Source: Buddleja alternifolia (taxonomy: Eukaryota; Streptophyta; Magnoliopsida; Lamiales; Scrophulariaceae). From it: a DNA stretch of 64,000 bases. The notes below the pieces were generated by a model. That model was not told the origin of the DNA, ran no database searches, and saw nothing but the letters and a program-made list of their open reading frames with translations. Shown here piece by piece: positions 10,817-23,689 of this stretch (position 1 is its first letter; every line of letters begins with the position of its first letter). The stretch is taken from NCBI GenBank assembly GCA_019426215.1, contig CM033396.1, positions 25,621,101-25,685,100 on the forward strand, given 5' to 3'. The position numbers were made by a program, and so were the translations under genes.

Positions 10817-12938
10817 TGTTAGGTTGACTCATTCCCAAGGGTGGCTCGTGGCAGCGGAAATGAAAATTTTACAAAAGTAAATGTACAACCACCCAAAAAT
10901 AGGAATATGGAATTGGTTCGATCGAATTTGATAAGGAGGTAAACGAAATTATACCTTTCAAAAATTTTGTTTCACCTCTTACTTTGGATCTCAGCAACCC
11001 TGTGGTGCAAATCCACACAATTTCCCTTGGGCAAGAAATTGCCCGTCGTCTTTTCGTATCTCCCGGTTTAGAGTGCTCCAAGCGTCGCACCTCTAGGATG
11101 TATCCCCACTTCATTCAAGTCGCCAATTGTCTTGCCTTGCGTGCTAGACAACAAAACGATTCTAAGCTTAACTTAGGCTTGATTATGTGAATGGTAGGAA
11201 TATTTTCTAAGTCGTTTAATTCAACACATGAATAGAACGACGTCTTGTTGGAAAGAGGGAGAAGGTGGCCGATTTTTAGGTCTAGTGAGGGGGGCGAATT
11301 TTCCAGTAATTATTCATCATCCTTCTGGTCTTCTTCATCTTTTATTTTTAGGTGAAGATTACCTAGAGTCCTATTAGGAAAAAGAAACTTTCTTTCTCCT
11401 AAACTCTCTAGTAATCCTTATCCTATGAAGACTTGGAGGAGGGGAAAACTCTTTTCCTCCTCCACCACACATAAAAAACTGCCCCTCCCTTATTTACTCA
11501 TCAAATCGGTCAACACAATTCAATTGGATTCTAGGATTTAATTTTGACTTCTCAATTTAATTATAGGTTCAACCCATCAAATAAATACAAGTCAAATTAA
11601 ATCCAACCAACTAATTCCAACATTTATTTATTTAACTTGGGCTCCACCCAATTAAATAAAATACTTGAACTCTACTAGGTCCATTAATTTAATTAATTCT
11701 ACAAGATTAATTAAAAGAGTAAAATTAATTGAATCCTTCAATTAATTTATATTCCATATTAGGAAAGTACTAAACTTTCCTAATTCCCTCAATTTCCTCA
11801 AAATTGATTAATCACATCTATTCAAGCAGTGACTCTCTCGAGTTAGTGTGTGACCCCTTAGGCTCGTTTCTATATAGTAGTAAGTACACCTTCCCACAGT
11901 GCTAGTGTACCTTCCTAAAATGGAAAGTACTAGATTAAATCAATCCTTTAATTTAATCAAGCCTCGAATTAGTCACCAAGCTAATTCTCAGCACTTACCA
12001 ATCGCGGTTGCCCTCCTAGCATAGGGTCCTGAAGACATAGATAAAACAAAAGTAAAGATACGCCTTTGCGATCTTGATCCTCGCATAAGTAAGATCTCTC
12101 TATCCAATCTCCCGATTGAATCTAGAGCATTGCCTAAGGTAGAAGCTCTATTAATTCAATACTATGTTTCCCACGATATGTGAAATCGACTTCGACTATC
12201 TAAACAAGGAAACCCTACGCCTCTTTAGATATCATACTTCGGCCGAAGATTCCTTAAGTCGATTTACTATGTAACCATAGGAGATTAACCGACTGGCTAA
12301 TGTCAGAGATAGTCACGTGCCTTACTACGTAACACGTGCATGTCTGAGTTTGCCCATATTCGATCATCTAAAGTGATCATGTAACAAATGAAGAACATGC
12401 GCGGTTACGCATAAGACATCCAATGGAGTCTTAGGTCCATAAGGATTACTCTTATACTACAAGACCACTGGAAGTTCCACATTCAACTGGGAATCCATTT
12501 CAGGAACTTCCATGGGGTTGTTCAGTTCGCCCATTACCACAATGGCAACCCTCATATATGCATTGGCTTTCACCGTGCCAGTACCTATGGAACGAGATAC
12601 TGAAACCAGAGTATGCATCATATGAGCAAGTCTTTTGGGTTGCATCGATAGCCCTTTATCTCGATGAACCCTTTCACGACTTGGAACAATGTTTAAAGAT
12701 CACAGCCTTCGAGACATATTTCATCATTGCCACACCCAATGTGTAATGATGTCCCATAGCTATGTGTGATCCTTCTGGACTTTAATCTAAGCTAAAGTAA
12801 AAAATAATTTAAGAATAAAGACATGCCACACATAAAAAGAGATTGACTTGATTTATAAGAAAACGATTGTTCAACTCTAGAGTTACTATTACAAAGAATG
12901 GCGCCCAATAATTGGTGCGCCGGGCACTAACTCTAACA
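10817..12938 (-). repeat. 3' LTR of Copia element E, reversed
   Basis: On the minus strand it begins TGTTAGAGTTAG at 12938 and ends CCTAACA at 10817, about 2.12 kb. A polypurine tract reading AAGTGGGAGA on the minus strand abuts it at 12940-12950, with E's RNase H beyond. No second copy of this LTR is in the window, because the 5' end of E is deleted. The left flank GATCG (10812-10816) would be the target duplication, but its partner is missing. Short open frames within it are not genes. Confidence 0.85.
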
Positions 12939-12952
12939 ATCTCCCACTTGCC

Positions 12953-14563
12953 CTAGCGCCAATTGCCCATGTACTTAAAGCCCATTCTTCCCAGATGTCC
13001 TTCAAATACATTTTGGCTAAGGGGTTTGGTGAGTGGGTCCACTATGTTGTCCGCTGTATCCATGCGCTCCATTCGCATGTCGCCTCTTCCAATGATTTCT
13101 CGTATCAATCGAAATTTCCTCAGAACATGTTTGGATTTCTGATGAGACCTCGGCTTTTTTGCTTGCGCAATAGCCCCGTTGTTATCACAGTATACCGTTA
13201 CTGGATCCCCAACGGATGGAACGACACCTAATTCTTGGATGAAGTTCCTCATCCAAATAGCTTCTTTTGCAGCCTCATTTGCTGCAATGAATTCTGCTTC
13301 AGTGATGGAGTCGGCTATGGTTGCTTGCTTGGAACTCTTCCAGCTAACCGCTCCGCCATTAAGTAGAAATACAAACCCAGAGACCGACTTCGAGTCATCC
13401 TTGTCGGATTGGAAACTCGAATCAGTAAACCCCTCTAATTCCAATTCTCCTCGTCAGTATATCAAGAACAATTCCTTAGTTCTCCTTAGATATTTAAGGA
13501 TTGTTTTCACCGAACTCCAATGTGCCATGCTTGGATTCGCTTAATATCGACTGCAGGCACTTACTGTATAAGCTACATCGGGTCTTGTGCATATCATAGC
13601 GTACATTATACTACCTATCGCAGAAGCATAGGGAGTTTTGGACATTTTCAATCTTTCTTCCTCAGTCTTTGGGCACATAGATTTGGAAAGTGTGATTCCA
13701 TGTCCTATTGGCAAGAATTTCTTCTTGGACTCTTCCATTTTAAATCTGTTGAGTATGCGATCGACATATACAGATTAGGAGGGACCTAGCATCCTATTCG
13801 ATCTATCCCTATAGATCTTCATACCGAGTATGTAGGACGCCTCTCCCATATCTTTCATGGAGAATTTATTAGAGAGCCATACTTTAGTTGACTGCATCAT
13901 CCCTACATCATTTCCAATTAATAGGATGTCATCAACATAAAGTATGATGAACGTGACTGCGCTCCCACTGTCTTTCTTATACACACATGCCTCTTCAACG
14001 TTTTGAACGTATCCATACTCTTGTATAACAGTGTCAAAATGTTTGTTCCAACTTTGAGAAGCTAGCTTAAGTCCATAGATGGACCTTTGGAGTTTACACA
14101 CTTTGTGTTCACTCCCTTTGGATGTGAAGCCCTCTTGCTGTTGCATGTAAATCTTTTCCTCAATTTCTCCATTGAGGAATGCAGTCTTTACATCCATCTG
14201 CCATATTTCATAATCAAAATATGCAGATATTGCAAGCATAATCCTAATGGATTTCAGTATAGCCACTGGCGAGAAGGTTTCCTCATAGTCAATCCCTTGT
14301 CTTTGAGTAAATCCTTTTGCCACGAGGCGAGCCTTATAGGTGACTACCTCTCCATCGACTCCAAGATTTTGCTTTTAGACCCACTTACAGCCAATGGGCT
14401 TGATGCCCTCAGGTGGGTCAACCAAGGTCCATACCTTGTTGGAGTACATGGAGTCCATTTCGGATGTCATGGCCTCTAGCCATTTTCTCGAATCAATGTC
14501 AGACATTGCACTTTTAAAACTTTTTGGAACAGAGTCTAGAGGAGGATCTTGTGTTCCCTCTTC
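12953..14563 (-). pseudogene. Reverse transcriptase and RNase H of Copia element E, broken by stops
   Basis: Reads from about 14560 down to 12953. RT shows VAKGFTQRQGIDYEETFSPV, MDVKTAFLNGEIEE, YGLKLASQSWN and the catalytic LYVDDILLIGND (near 13920-13955), then SIMYAMICTRPDVAYTV. RNase H follows with [51 protein letters not shown] and [11 protein letters not shown]. The frame is nearly unbroken, but stops replace Gln near 13785 and near 13540, and others occur near 13457 and 14375. The catalytic residues are in place, so the decay is mild compared with A or G. Confidence 0.9.
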
Positions 14564-15444
14564 TTACAATAGGCATCTTGATCTCCTCAAAGGTTGTGTG
14601 TTTTCAGTGGGTGCCTCTAATGTAGCCTCGTTGGTGTCGGGTGGGTTAATTTGTATCTCTTGACTTGATCCATTCTCATGGACCTCATCAAGTTCTACAG
14701 CCTCGCCTTTCTTATCTAAAAGGTGACCCCTCTCCAAGAAATTGGCGTTTCTCGAAACAATAACCTTTTGTTCCGTTGGGTTGTAAAAGTAATATCCAAC
14801 AGTTTTCTTTGGATATCCTACAAAATAGCACAAAGAGGACTTGGAGTCCAATTTGTCTCCCACTAAGTGCTTTACATAAGCTGGACACTCCCATATTCTC
14901 AAATGATTATATGAGGGCGTCTTTCCACACCAACTTTCATATGGGGTATTGGGCACCGTCTTGCTAAGCAATCTATTCAACAGATAGACAGCCGTTTCAA
15001 GAGCATAGCCCCACATGGACTTATAAACTTTAGTGAAACCCATCATGGATCGAACCATATCTAGCAATGTTCGATTCCTACGCTCGGCTACCCCGTTATG
15101 TTGAGGCGTGTCGGGCGGTGTCCACTGTGAGAGAATTCCATTCTCTCTAAGATAATCAAAAAACTCGGTAGATAAGTATTCTCCTCCTCGATCCGACCAA
15201 AGAGCCTTAATACTTCTACCAAGTTGTTTCTCTACTTCATTTCTGAACTCCTTAAACTTCTCAAAGGATTCAAATTTATATCTCATAAGATATAAGTAAC
15301 CATATCGTGAATAATCATCGATAAAAGTTATGAAGTAGATTTGGCTACCATGAGTGCTCACACTCATTGGCCCACACACGTCCGTATGGACCAAGTCCAA
15401 TGGTTTTGTGGCTCATTCCGCTTTCCCCTAAAATGGTAGCTTGG
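14564..15444 (-). pseudogene. Integrase of Copia element E, core intact
   Basis: A continuous 278-codon frame from 15400 to 14564 covers the catalytic core: VHTDVCGPM with the first Asp, FITFIDDYSRYGY, SDRGGEYLS with the second Asp and [20 protein letters not shown] with the Glu. It continues through the C-terminal WECPAYVKHL and FVGYPKKTVGYYFYNP segments. All three catalytic acids are present. It ends at a stop in the linker to RT. The frame upstream (15400-15480) has stops near 15415 and 15430, so the polyprotein is broken. Confidence 0.88.
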
Positions 15445-15960
15445 TCATTTTTCCTTTAAGACATGATTTGCCATTGTTCGAATTCTTTCTTTGGAAATAT
15501 GTCTAAGTCTTTCGTGCCACATTTGTGCGTTTACTTGATTATCTTGTTTACGTTTGTTACTTTGTTGAATATTGAGATTGGAAATTATTGGGGATATAGT
15601 ATACATTCCATCCTTCATTTTTGATTCCATAACAAGAGACGATTCATAAAACAAAAGCAAACTTTTATTACGAATCTCAAAACAATATCCTTCTCTATCT
15701 AAAACTGGAATCGAGATAATATTTCTTATTATTTCAGGAACAAAATAAACGGAATGTAAAACTAATTTCCTATCTCTTAACTCTAAGAAGATTGTCCCCA
15801 CGGCTTTGGCAGCAACCAATGCTCCATTCCCCATCCGCAGGGTCATATCTCCTCTACTTAGCTCCTTGGTTCTTTTCATCACCTGCAAATCATTGCAGAT
15901 ATGAACACCGCATCCAGTGTCAAAAACCTAAGAAGAATCGTTAACAGTGAAACCTAAAAA
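15445..15960 (-). pseudogene. Protease and GAG-pre-integrase of element E, 5' truncated
   Basis: Minus-strand frame from about 15957 leftward. VFDTGCGVHICND is the protease active-site strand, preceded by a TAG where a Trp codon is usual. MGNGALVAAKAVGTIFLEL, VYFVPEIIRNIISIPVLD and MWHERLRHISKERI (GAG-pre-integrase) follow. The frame stops near 15445. Upstream there should be gag, leader and 5' LTR, but the sequence switches at 15960-15972 to RNase H of element A on the plus strand. E has therefore lost its 5' half. Confidence 0.85.
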
Positions 15961-15969
15961 TCGTTAGCA

Positions 15970-16232
15970 TGGAGCTCTCGTTGCCACTATTCTGTGACAA
16001 CAATGGAGCAATCGCGCAGGCTAAGGAACCCAGGTCTCACAATAAATCCAAACACATTGAGAGAAGATACCACATCACCAGAGAGATCGTTGGAAGAGAC
16101 AACATCGCTGTGCATAGAATAGATTCAGCAAATAATGTTGCTGACCCACTGACCAAGCCACTATCACAGGCGGTGCTAGAATGACATCTTGAGAAGATGG
16201 GCATTAGATACCATAGCGATTTTCATTGAGTG
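15970..16232 (+). pseudogene. RNase H C-terminal part of element A
   Basis: Plus-strand continuation of element A after the E insertion. It reads [39 protein letters not shown] and [17 protein letters not shown], the end of a Copia RNase H, and stops at 16183. The polypurine tract and 3' LTR follow at once. The match to related copies starts at about 15972, so the first half of RNase H is missing. This shows that the deletion joining E to A removed sequence from both. Confidence 0.88.
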
Positions 16233-16244
16233 CAAGTGGGAGAT
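16233..16244 (+). other. Polypurine tract of element A
   Basis: CAAGTGGGAGAT directly abuts the 3' LTR start at 16245. In Copia elements this tract resists RNase H and primes plus-strand DNA. The same tract precedes the 3' LTRs of G (28863) and K (62070). Confidence 0.85.
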
Positions 16245-17968
16245 TGTTAGGATTATGCCCTCCATGCTATAAAGGAATTAGATTATTAGGGCATTACATT
16301 TATGTTGTACAAACTCTTATTCATTAATAAAGACATAGTTTTTGTTCATATCAATCTTGATGGCATTAATATAAGTATTGAACAAATAAGTCAAAGGTAA
16401 TCAAGAGGGAGCTTCTACTCCTCAATGATCTGAGGAGATGGACACTAGAAGTATCGGTTCCTTGTTCACTAAAACTAGAGTTCGCAAGTCAATGAGTCTT
16501 AATTGGGCATTAAGACCAGCCTTGTGTGACGCAAACTTTGACAAGGAGTGTCAGTCGGTCACTTTGAATGGTGGGAGCATGATCATAGATATGTCAATGG
16601 AATTTAGATATTCGAACACGGCTCGCCATAATTCAATCACATGTGCATTCACTCTTTGATAGTCAATGATTGAATTACTGGTTGGGGTAGTGTGCGTAAG
16701 CCCTAGACCTGAGGATTCACAAATATTAGACTTGTGACACTGACCAAGTTATTAGAGTAGTTAGATCCATTTCACTCTTCGGTGGGATCAACCTCGAAGT
16801 GCAGTTCAGAAGGACAAGTGGCAATTGCTCGGTGATTACCAATAGGGATTCACTGTCTCAGGTAGTAACGAGTTAACATCTTATGTGATCGTAGGTAAAT
16901 GAAATTATAAGGCTTTGGCCAAAGCAGGAGAACTAACTTATGTATAGTATGTAAGGGTAGTTCAGTAATTTCACCTTTGACATATTCCATGACTTGCACT
17001 CGATCAGGATGTTACATTGAAGGGCCTATACTCAGATGGTATCTGTGATCTAAAGGTTCGTATTGATCCATTCATTTCAATTGAGTTTCGATGTGCGTCC
17101 ATATGACTGGCTTAGTGACACTCACATCCTTGGTTTCATGCCAAAGGCAATTGAAATGAACCTAGAGAGTCGCGTTTAAAATGAATTGAGCAATGAGATT
17201 TCTTTCATTGTCATTAACATATTAATTTATTTGATTAATTTGATTAATGGAAATAAATTAATAATAAATAATTGAATAATAAATAATTGGATGATTTTAT
17301 TATGAACGCATTAATTTATTTGATTAATTAGATAAGTGAGAATAAATTAATTATAATAAATAAATAGACTTATTTATTATACTCACCCTTTTATTAAATA
17401 ATTAACTTATTTAATATAGAGGAATATTAATTATTATTTTATTTTAATTGGATTAAAATATATTGAATCTAATTAATAATTGGACTAAGTCGAAAGTCAA
17501 CTTAGCCCAATAATACTAGGGTGGGGCATGTGGTAAGCAGATTTGGGGAGTTGGATGGGGTCAAGGAATTAGTTAATTCCAAGCCCATCACTCCTTATAA
17601 CTACCTATCACTGGTTCAGTCAAAACCTAACTCTCTCACAATTAGACTTGATAGCAAAGAAAGAAGAAAAAAAAATTCTCTCCCCCCTTGTAGAAACAGT
17701 CTGCCATAGTGGTCTAAAGGTGGAGGATTTTCATTTTAGCTCATTCTGGCATGATATCTAGAGGCAAGAGTTTAGAATTGCTGCTATCCGGAAGATCAAG
17801 ACTTTCATCGAAATCAAAAGGTTAGTAAAAATGATGAAATTGGATTTCATCCTCCTGCTTAATTTTTGAAATTTAAATGAAAAAATTATTAAAGCCTAAA
17901 AATGATCCAATTGTGAATCCGGGTCTTTTTTATCATTTTTGCTGCGCATGAATACCGGATTCACAACA
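16245..17968 (+). repeat. 3' LTR of Copia element A
   Basis: A 1724-bp repeat from TGTTAGGATTATG to TTCACAACA, homologous along its length to 1-1784. The ends are canonical TG and CA. The partner of the 3' flank TAATC lies off the window. Many substitutions and small indels separate it from the 5' LTR, so element A is old. Confidence 0.92.
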
Positions 17969-18911
17969 TAATCATGGTACATTCGTACTGGATATTCGAT
18001 TGGTAGAACTTAATCTTATCCATAAGATAGGTTCACTTATCTAGATACCTTTTATCGCCGCATTCTTATGCGCAATTTCAATGGTAGAGTTAGTCTTTGT
18101 CTCTTCCCAAAAGACTTTCTTAGCTCTTACTCTTCCACTTGGCATAAACCAAATCCTTAATCATCACTCTAATTCATGTCTTAAGACTAGAGATTCTAGT
18201 TCCAATTTTCCCATGTTGTTTTCCAATAGACAACACCAATTCCATCCATTGGATCAAATAAGGGTTCGACTTAATACTTTAGATGTATTAGTCAAAATCC
18301 ATTTTAATTCATAGATTCGTATGTACTTACTGGTCATGCTTTTACAGGAAGAATTTCCTTTGATTCATCCATGTTGAACTTTAGTCAACATATTATCTGT
18401 GTGTTCGGACAAAGAAGTGGTTATAGCAACCCAATAGCCTGCACATATTGCTACATAATGCAATTGGGGCGCTTTTCCCTTTTAGGTCCTTTTTGGAAAA
18501 TAGAGATGATGATCACATGTACGTTACTCATGCAATGTTGCCAACATACGATACTAAGAAGCCACTTGTATACCCATTAACCTTTAGAATTTAAGTTTTT
18601 GAAAAGACACAATCCGTAGATTAATTTTTGGAGTAGTTACGCTTTAGGCCGGCTCCCAGTACTTGTCAAGACCTCTTGACATTCGTCATATCCCCCGTAA
18701 GCCTTTCTCAAGATCACAGGGTATGGAACTTGTGTTCATAGGTCTATATGTTTACTAGTTCAATCACTTTAACTGTGATTGGTGTTTATATATATTTATC
18801 GAGTCTCTAGGTTCCATTACTATCCTCATTCTTTCATAAAGAACTCCTTCACCTTGAAAGTAGGATATTATGAAATGAACCCTATCGTTTCAAGGTGTAA
18901 TGAACGTGATA
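17969..18911 (-). repeat. Direct repeat copy 1 (Copia RNase H tail and 3' region)
   Basis: About 940 bases that match 20459-21415 in the same orientation, starting at TAATCATGGTACATTCGTAC. On the minus strand copy 2 shows ITPSLSEHIDNMFTKA, like the end of a Copia RNase H, and copy 1 holds the same place at about 18370-18470 with more damage. Copy 1 is bounded on the left by the A LTR and on the right by the F LTR. It is probably a piece of another F-related element into which both inserted. Confidence 0.6.
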
Positions 18912-19166
18912 TGGGCGTGTACATATATGTATACCATATGTGTATATATATTTTATACTTATGTGTTAAGTTCCATTCCTTCTTAATTCTCTTCCTTAGT
19001 TAATTAGATCCACCAACTAACAACAAGATCTTTATATATACTTGAGATACTTAATTAAACAGATCTTACCATATCCACAATATCTATCCTAATATATTTA
19101 TAAGTTCTTTCCATATCAATTAGTCACCTAATTAATTAGAATAGATACTACCAAATATATTACAAG

Positions 19167-19197
<31 letters not shown>

Positions 19198-20210
19198 TAG
19201 ACTTGGTGAACAAGATAAAATCCTCCACCAAATCCACACATATACACACGCCCATACGTGTGTTAAGTGTGCGACCCCTTAGACTCATTAACAAACTAGC
19301 AATAAGTCCTCACATAGGCTAGTTTAATTATTCATAATAATTAACTAGGCCTTGTTTTAATTTCACCAATTAACCCAATGCACTTATTGGTCGTGGATCG
19401 ATGTCTAGCAATGTCGCCACGATTTCCTAGCTATTAATGATGAAAAGCAAACCTATCCAAATTTTAATCTTCATGCGAGCCAAATCCCTCCATATTTTTC
19501 TCGTCTAAGGCCTAGAGTTTGGCGAGGATCGAAACCCTAGTAGCCTCAGAAACTATGACTATGTTGGTTCCACTAATGATCCAGTCTTCTAAGCAAAGAT
19601 CACCAATCTCTCTTATAAGACTATGCTCTGGCCAGAGACTTTTCTCGATCTTTCAGTTTTACTCAGTAGGATAGGAAATACCTGGTTGTTATCCTTGGAT
19701 GGATCCCTTGATGACTAGCATCTATTCTGTAATACTACCAGACTATACAGAACATACACGCCGTATGACTCTCCTGGAGTGCACGTGCATATCAAAGTAT
19801 AGTGGGTAGTACCCTTTCCAATGACATCTTAGGTCTAAGGATTATCAATTAGTATGAATCTTCATGCATGTATTAGCCATACTAGCCATTGACAATGGAA
19901 CGCGTCAACCTATTGGGAGAGTTACACGCAGAAACAAGTCTTTACGAGGCCAGTGATATCCCACATCTCATAGCCTCTATAACTTGGAACGTGTTTTTGA
20001 ATTACGGTCTTTGAGAGCATTCTATAGGTATCCTTTTTGCCACCCCTAACCAAATGTAATCCATGTGATCTTTATCTATACTGTCATGAGTATTTGACAA
20101 TAAAGAAGCAATCCAACAGTTTTGATATAATCTAAATGACAAGACTGTCATAGTGTTCATCATCCAATTTTCAAGTCAACATATGGCTTGTCGGGCATAC
20201 AACACTTTCA
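18912..20210 (-). repeat. Probable 3' LTR of Copia element F, reversed
   Basis: The right end is well supported: on the minus strand a polypurine tract GGGGAAGTGGGAGAT (20211-20225) abuts TGAAAGTGTTG at 20210. The left end is placed at TGGGCGTGT (18912), where the two direct repeats stop matching. It has the layout of E's LTR, including a shared GACCCCTTAG phrase near 19275. An (AT)n microsatellite lies at 19167-19194. No second copy or target duplication is visible, so the left boundary is tentative. Confidence 0.6.
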
Positions 20211-21421
20211 ATCTCCCACTTCCCCAAGAGCCTACTATTATGTTCCCACATAGGTTCATCGTCCAGATGAGCTATTGAACACAACTGCTACTCAAGGATT
20301 TTTGGTGAAAGGGGTTTGCCACGTTTCTGTCGAGTTGACTTGTTCCACTCGAACGTCGACTCTGAAAAATAATCTCTTAGATTATTCATCTCGCCACTAG
20401 GTATGTACAGATAATAAGTGAGACCTTGCTCTTTCTCAAGAGCTGACACCCTTATCGATAATCATGGTACATTCGTACTTGATATTTGAATGGTAGAGCC
20501 TAATCGTATCCATAAGATAGTTTCACTTATCTAGATACCTTTTATTGCTGCATTCTTATGCACAATTTAAATGGTAGAGTTAGTCTTTATCTCTTCTCAG
20601 GAGAATTTCTCAGCTCTTACTCTTCCATTTGGCATAAAACAAATCCTTAATCATCACTCGAGTTCATGTCTTAAGATTAGAGATTCTAGTTCCAATTTCC
20701 CATGTTGTTATCCAATAGACAACACCAATCCAATCCACTGGATCAAATAAGGGTTCGACTTAATACTTTAGATGTATCAGTCAAAACCAATTTTAACTCA
20801 TAGATTCGCATGTACTTACTGGTTATGCTTTTACACGAAGAATTTCCTCTGATTTTTCCATGTTGAGCTTTAGTGAACATGTTATCTATGTGTTCGGACA
20901 AAGAAGGGGTTATAGCAACCCAATGGCCTGCACATATTGCTATATCATGCAATTGGGGCGTTTTTCCCTTTTAAGTCCTTTTTGGAAAATTGAGATGATG
21001 ATCACATGTACGTTACTCATGCAATGTTGCGAACATATGATACTAACAAGCCAGTTGTATACCCATTAACCTTTAGAATTTAAGCTTCTAAAAACTCCCA
21101 ATCCGTAGATTGATCTTTGGAGCAGTTACGCTTTTGGCCGGCTCTCACTACTTGTCAAGACCTCTTGATTTTCGTCATATCACCTGACAGCCTTTCTCAA
21201 GATCGAAGGGTATGGAACTTGTGTTTATAGGACTACAGGTATACTAGTAGAATTATTTTAACTGTGGGTAGTGTTTATGTTTATCGAGTCTCAAGGTTCC
21301 ATTACTATCCTCATTCTTTCGTAAAAGAACTTCTTCACGTTGAAGGTAGGATATTATGAAACGAACCCTTTCATTTCAAGGTGTAATGAACGCGATATTC
21401 CTAAGTTTTCTTATGATACTC
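20211..21421 (-). pseudogene. 3' internal region of element F with RNase H tail relic (direct repeat copy 2)
   Basis: Minus-strand internal sequence of F next to its LTR. Bases 20459-21415 repeat copy 1. The clearest coding trace is GHWVAITPSLSEHIDNMFTKAQHGK at about 20860-20935, which resembles the end of a Copia RNase H. A second weak trace near 20295-20325 reads ANPFHQK. No YVDD, integrase or protease motif is recognisable, so F may be a deleted or non-autonomous element. A family C solo LTR interrupts it at 21422. Confidence 0.5.
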
Positions 21422-23129
21422 TGACACGCTAAAAGCTAACGTGCTATGATAGCAAGTGCACTAGACGTATGTAGTAATAAGTGGACAAAAAGTCCGGGTT
21501 GTCGAACCACGGAAACTTGAATTTTAGTTTATGATTAATGAAAATGGACAAAAGTAGATTGAAATAAAACGAGTAAGCAAGTGACGAACCAAAAAGAAAC
21601 GAACTATAGATTAAATCTCACGTATGATAAAATGACTAAGGCACATGCTACAACCGAATCTACTCGTCAATATAGATGAGCTACTCTTCGAATTATTAGA
21701 CTCCTATTGCTTTGGTGGAAATTCCTTAGATAATTATTACCCGATGTCTCGGCACATAATAATCCTATGATTAATTGATGGTTCTCTAAATATGTCTATC
21801 CGAGAATCTAATCAATAACCACGCATTAACGTTCTAGAGTTTCCCCGGATAAATCCGGCTAACCGCACCCGGAAATCTTTACCTATTTCTAGGAGCAATT
21901 CCACATTAGTTTCGGATGATGTGTTGATTCATTTGAACCCTAACCTGTCTTCTCTCGAATGACTAGACTAGGCAAGATAGCAAGCATATGGTGATCAAGC
22001 ACATGATTGTAATAAAAGCTCAAAATCAACACACAAAGCAATATGAGAATTAATATGAAAATTCACTTCACATATATTGATTCATAAATTGGCTTTCACA
22101 TGGCCTTAGTTCTACAATATTAGCCTCTCATCAAGGCCTTAAGAAAATCTAATACAAACATATACATACTCATGGAAATAAACATGTAAATGCAAATAAT
22201 TAAAACTCCCTCAATTGATTGATGATGGATCCTTGCTTTTGAACTTCAATCCTTAACTCCTCTCTCTTTGTTCCCCTCCAAAAGTGATGAAGAATGGTGA
22301 TGAATGATGAAGAGTGAAAAGTGATGGCCAAAATGCCTCCCTCTATTCTCTTCTTTTTCGGTCCCAAGTGAAGAAAAATGCCTTAAGAAGACCACAAAAT
22401 CTGAGCTTCTAGTGTGTGTCTCCCCTAGTGTGTCCTCCACTACTCTTAAAGTGAGTAGTATAAAATTCCATAAAGTAGATCTACTAAGAAACATACTTAT
22501 GACCTCCCTCCCATACATGTGATGACCTCTTGGCTTTAAATGTTCCATTCCCCCATCAAATGATGATCTTTTGGCTGAAAGGAATCAAAATTCGGGTGTG
22601 TACACGCCTAGGCGTGGCATTACGGCGCCCAATGCTGAAATTAAATGCAATGTGTCATGCGCAGCAATCGTATTTCATTCATAACATTCTCCACGAAACT
22701 CTCATTTGGATGATTCAAGTCCTCATTTGAAGCTAACACATATTTCTACAACATTGTAGAAGGGAACTTCATCCAATTCGGCCTCTAAACATACGGAAAT
22801 AGCGCTCGAACGTGGAAAGTGGTGTAGATACGGCGCCCGGGCGTGGACAGGATGGCGCTTAGGCGTGGTAAGCAGAATGTTGACGTTATTTGCATCTTGT
22901 CCGGCGCCTGATCGTGGGTTTTTAGGCGCTTGGGCATAGGGGTGCGTAGCAATTTGGCCTAAACTTGTTTTATACGTCGTTTTTCATCCCGTTCTTTGAT
23001 TGTATCCATTTAAGACCTGAAATCACTTAATGCACGAATTAAACGCACATGTGGCAAGAATCAAGCGATAAATGAACCTAAGACATAAACGCAAAGGGGC
23101 TTAAAAACACGTAAAAATGCCTCTTATCA
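21422..23129 (-). mobile_element. Solo LTR, Gypsy-like family C, copy 2, reversed
   Basis: Reverse complement of the LTR at 4443-6168, 1708 bp. It begins TGACACGC and ends CTCTTATCA, with perfect TACTC duplications at 21417-21421 and 23130-23134. The block at 22590-22930 again carries GGCGCC-centred phrases. No internal region is present, so it is a solo LTR. It lies inside element F. Confidence 0.92.
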
Positions 23130-23689
23130 TACTCGTAAACACAGGACAAGAGGATCTCCAATCCTCAACTCCTCCCAGTGTTTGCTTGACATAAGCAATA
23201 CCTTTCACATCCTTGATGTGTGTTGTTTAAATGTCACACCTTATGTGATCAATTTTGGGTTGCACTCATTATTCTATGTCCAATAGATTAATATGCTCAA
23301 GGTATACATTTGTTGTGTTATATGAATCAAATGTATGAAGATAGCATGTTACAAGAATTAATTGTAGAACCAAAACAATAAAATGAATTTTAATAAAACA
23401 TTGATTCTCCACCCATAAACCAAGGTGGAGAAAAACATGGTTCATAACATTAATTCAAAAACATGACCGAAAATTCTTCCAAAAACATTGTCTAAAAGAA
23501 ACGACAAATAAATGATTCCTCATCCTTCAGCCTTGGCTACAAAAATGCGCTTCCTTGTCATCTTCAGGACCACGACCTCATTTCTTTGTTCCTTCCTTTT
23601 TCTCACCATCTGCAATCCATTTCATAAGTGAGTATCCTTATAGTGTGATAACACTAAAGAAGCACAATTAACTATCAAGTCAACTTTAC
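23130..23689 (-). other. Internal region of element F without recognisable coding
   Basis: Sequence between the C solo LTR and the gag zinc knuckle. Protease and integrase would be expected here on the minus strand, but I see no DSGA or DTGA strand, HHCC or D-D-E motif. There is a short AT-rich stretch with a small inverted repeat around 23405-23435 (CTCCACCC and its partner). It is either a heavily decayed pol or the spacer of a gag-only derivative. Confidence 0.5.

Noticed and set aside
13083..13544. Plus-strand frames opposite the E pol
   Set aside because: They are reverse-strand shadows of RNase H and RT, which have clear family motifs on the minus strand.
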